Of a stretch of DNA of 14,881 nucleotides, positions 14,836 through 14,881 are shown piece after piece. The notes beneath the pieces are model-generated. The model searched no databases. It was not told the DNA's origin and was given only the letters and a program-made list of their open reading frames with translations. Each line of letters begins with the position of its first letter. The first letter of the stretch is position 1. Source of the stretch: Bacteroidota bacterium (GTDB lineage: Bacteria; Bacteroidota; Bacteroidia; Chitinophagales; Chitinophagaceae); assembly GCA_023440945.1 (NCBI GenBank), contig JAEZRL010000220.1:1-14881 (forward strand), given 5' to 3'. Position numbers and translations under genes: made by a program.

Positions 14836-14881
14836 GTTACATTATTTGCATTGTTTGTCAATTTATAAAGCAGAATTTATA

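Noticed and set aside
1..14881. Defence system, mobile element, CRISPR array or RNA gene
   Set aside because: No transposase, integrase, terminal repeats, spaced direct repeats, tRNA-like cloverleaf or rRNA sequence was seen. The HerA-like ATPase has no defence partner next to it.

Overview
This AT-rich 14.9 kb window carries twelve protein genes. I see no RNA genes, CRISPR array, insertion sequence or phage genes. Gene content and signals point to the Bacteroidota, probably a Chitinophagaceae-like member. The reasons are the poor Shine-Dalgarno sites, matches to the Bacteroidetes -7 element TAnnTTTG in front of several genes, a 1124-aa type-2 IleRS immediately followed by a TraR/DksA-family gene, and the protein sequences themselves. 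The lineage is an inference from protein content; I ran no search.

Left part (1-2754, all minus strand). mltG and a YihY/BrkB-family membrane protein are separated by 3 bases and look co-transcribed. Downstream of them is the N-terminal 228 residues of a glutaminyl-peptide cyclotransferase lipoprotein, which runs off the left edge. Centre-left (2924-7308, plus strand). ileS and a TraR/DksA-like regulator form a two-gene unit with a good terminator behind it. The IleRS has a rearranged HIGH signature (GIHH). The DksA-like protein has a long Lys/Ala/Pro-rich histone-H1-like tail and has lost its zinc-finger cysteines. Centre (7433-9497, minus). A HerA/YjgR-type DUF853 ATPase is followed by a DinB-family protein.

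Right part (9775-14822, minus strand). This is the most interesting region, a five-gene run read from right to left: a TuaH-like glycosyltransferase, a UbiA-superfamily polyprenyl-phosphate phosphoribosyltransferase (DPPR-synthase type), a DprE1-like FAD oxidase, a DprE2-like SDR reductase, and a HAD-IB phosphatase. In order these enzymes can put phosphoribose on polyprenyl phosphate, remove the 5-phosphate, and epimerise C2 by oxidation and reduction. The product would be polyprenyl-phosphoryl-D-arabinose, the D-arabinofuranose donor best known from mycobacterial cell walls. That the operon makes such a donor in a Gram-negative Bacteroidota is inferred from strong motif-level similarity. The acceptor glycan and the arabinosyltransferase are not in the window.

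No gene-free stretch exceeds 300 bases. The longest gaps are 9498-9774 (277 bases), 7211-7432 (222) and 2755-2923 (169, divergent promoters).
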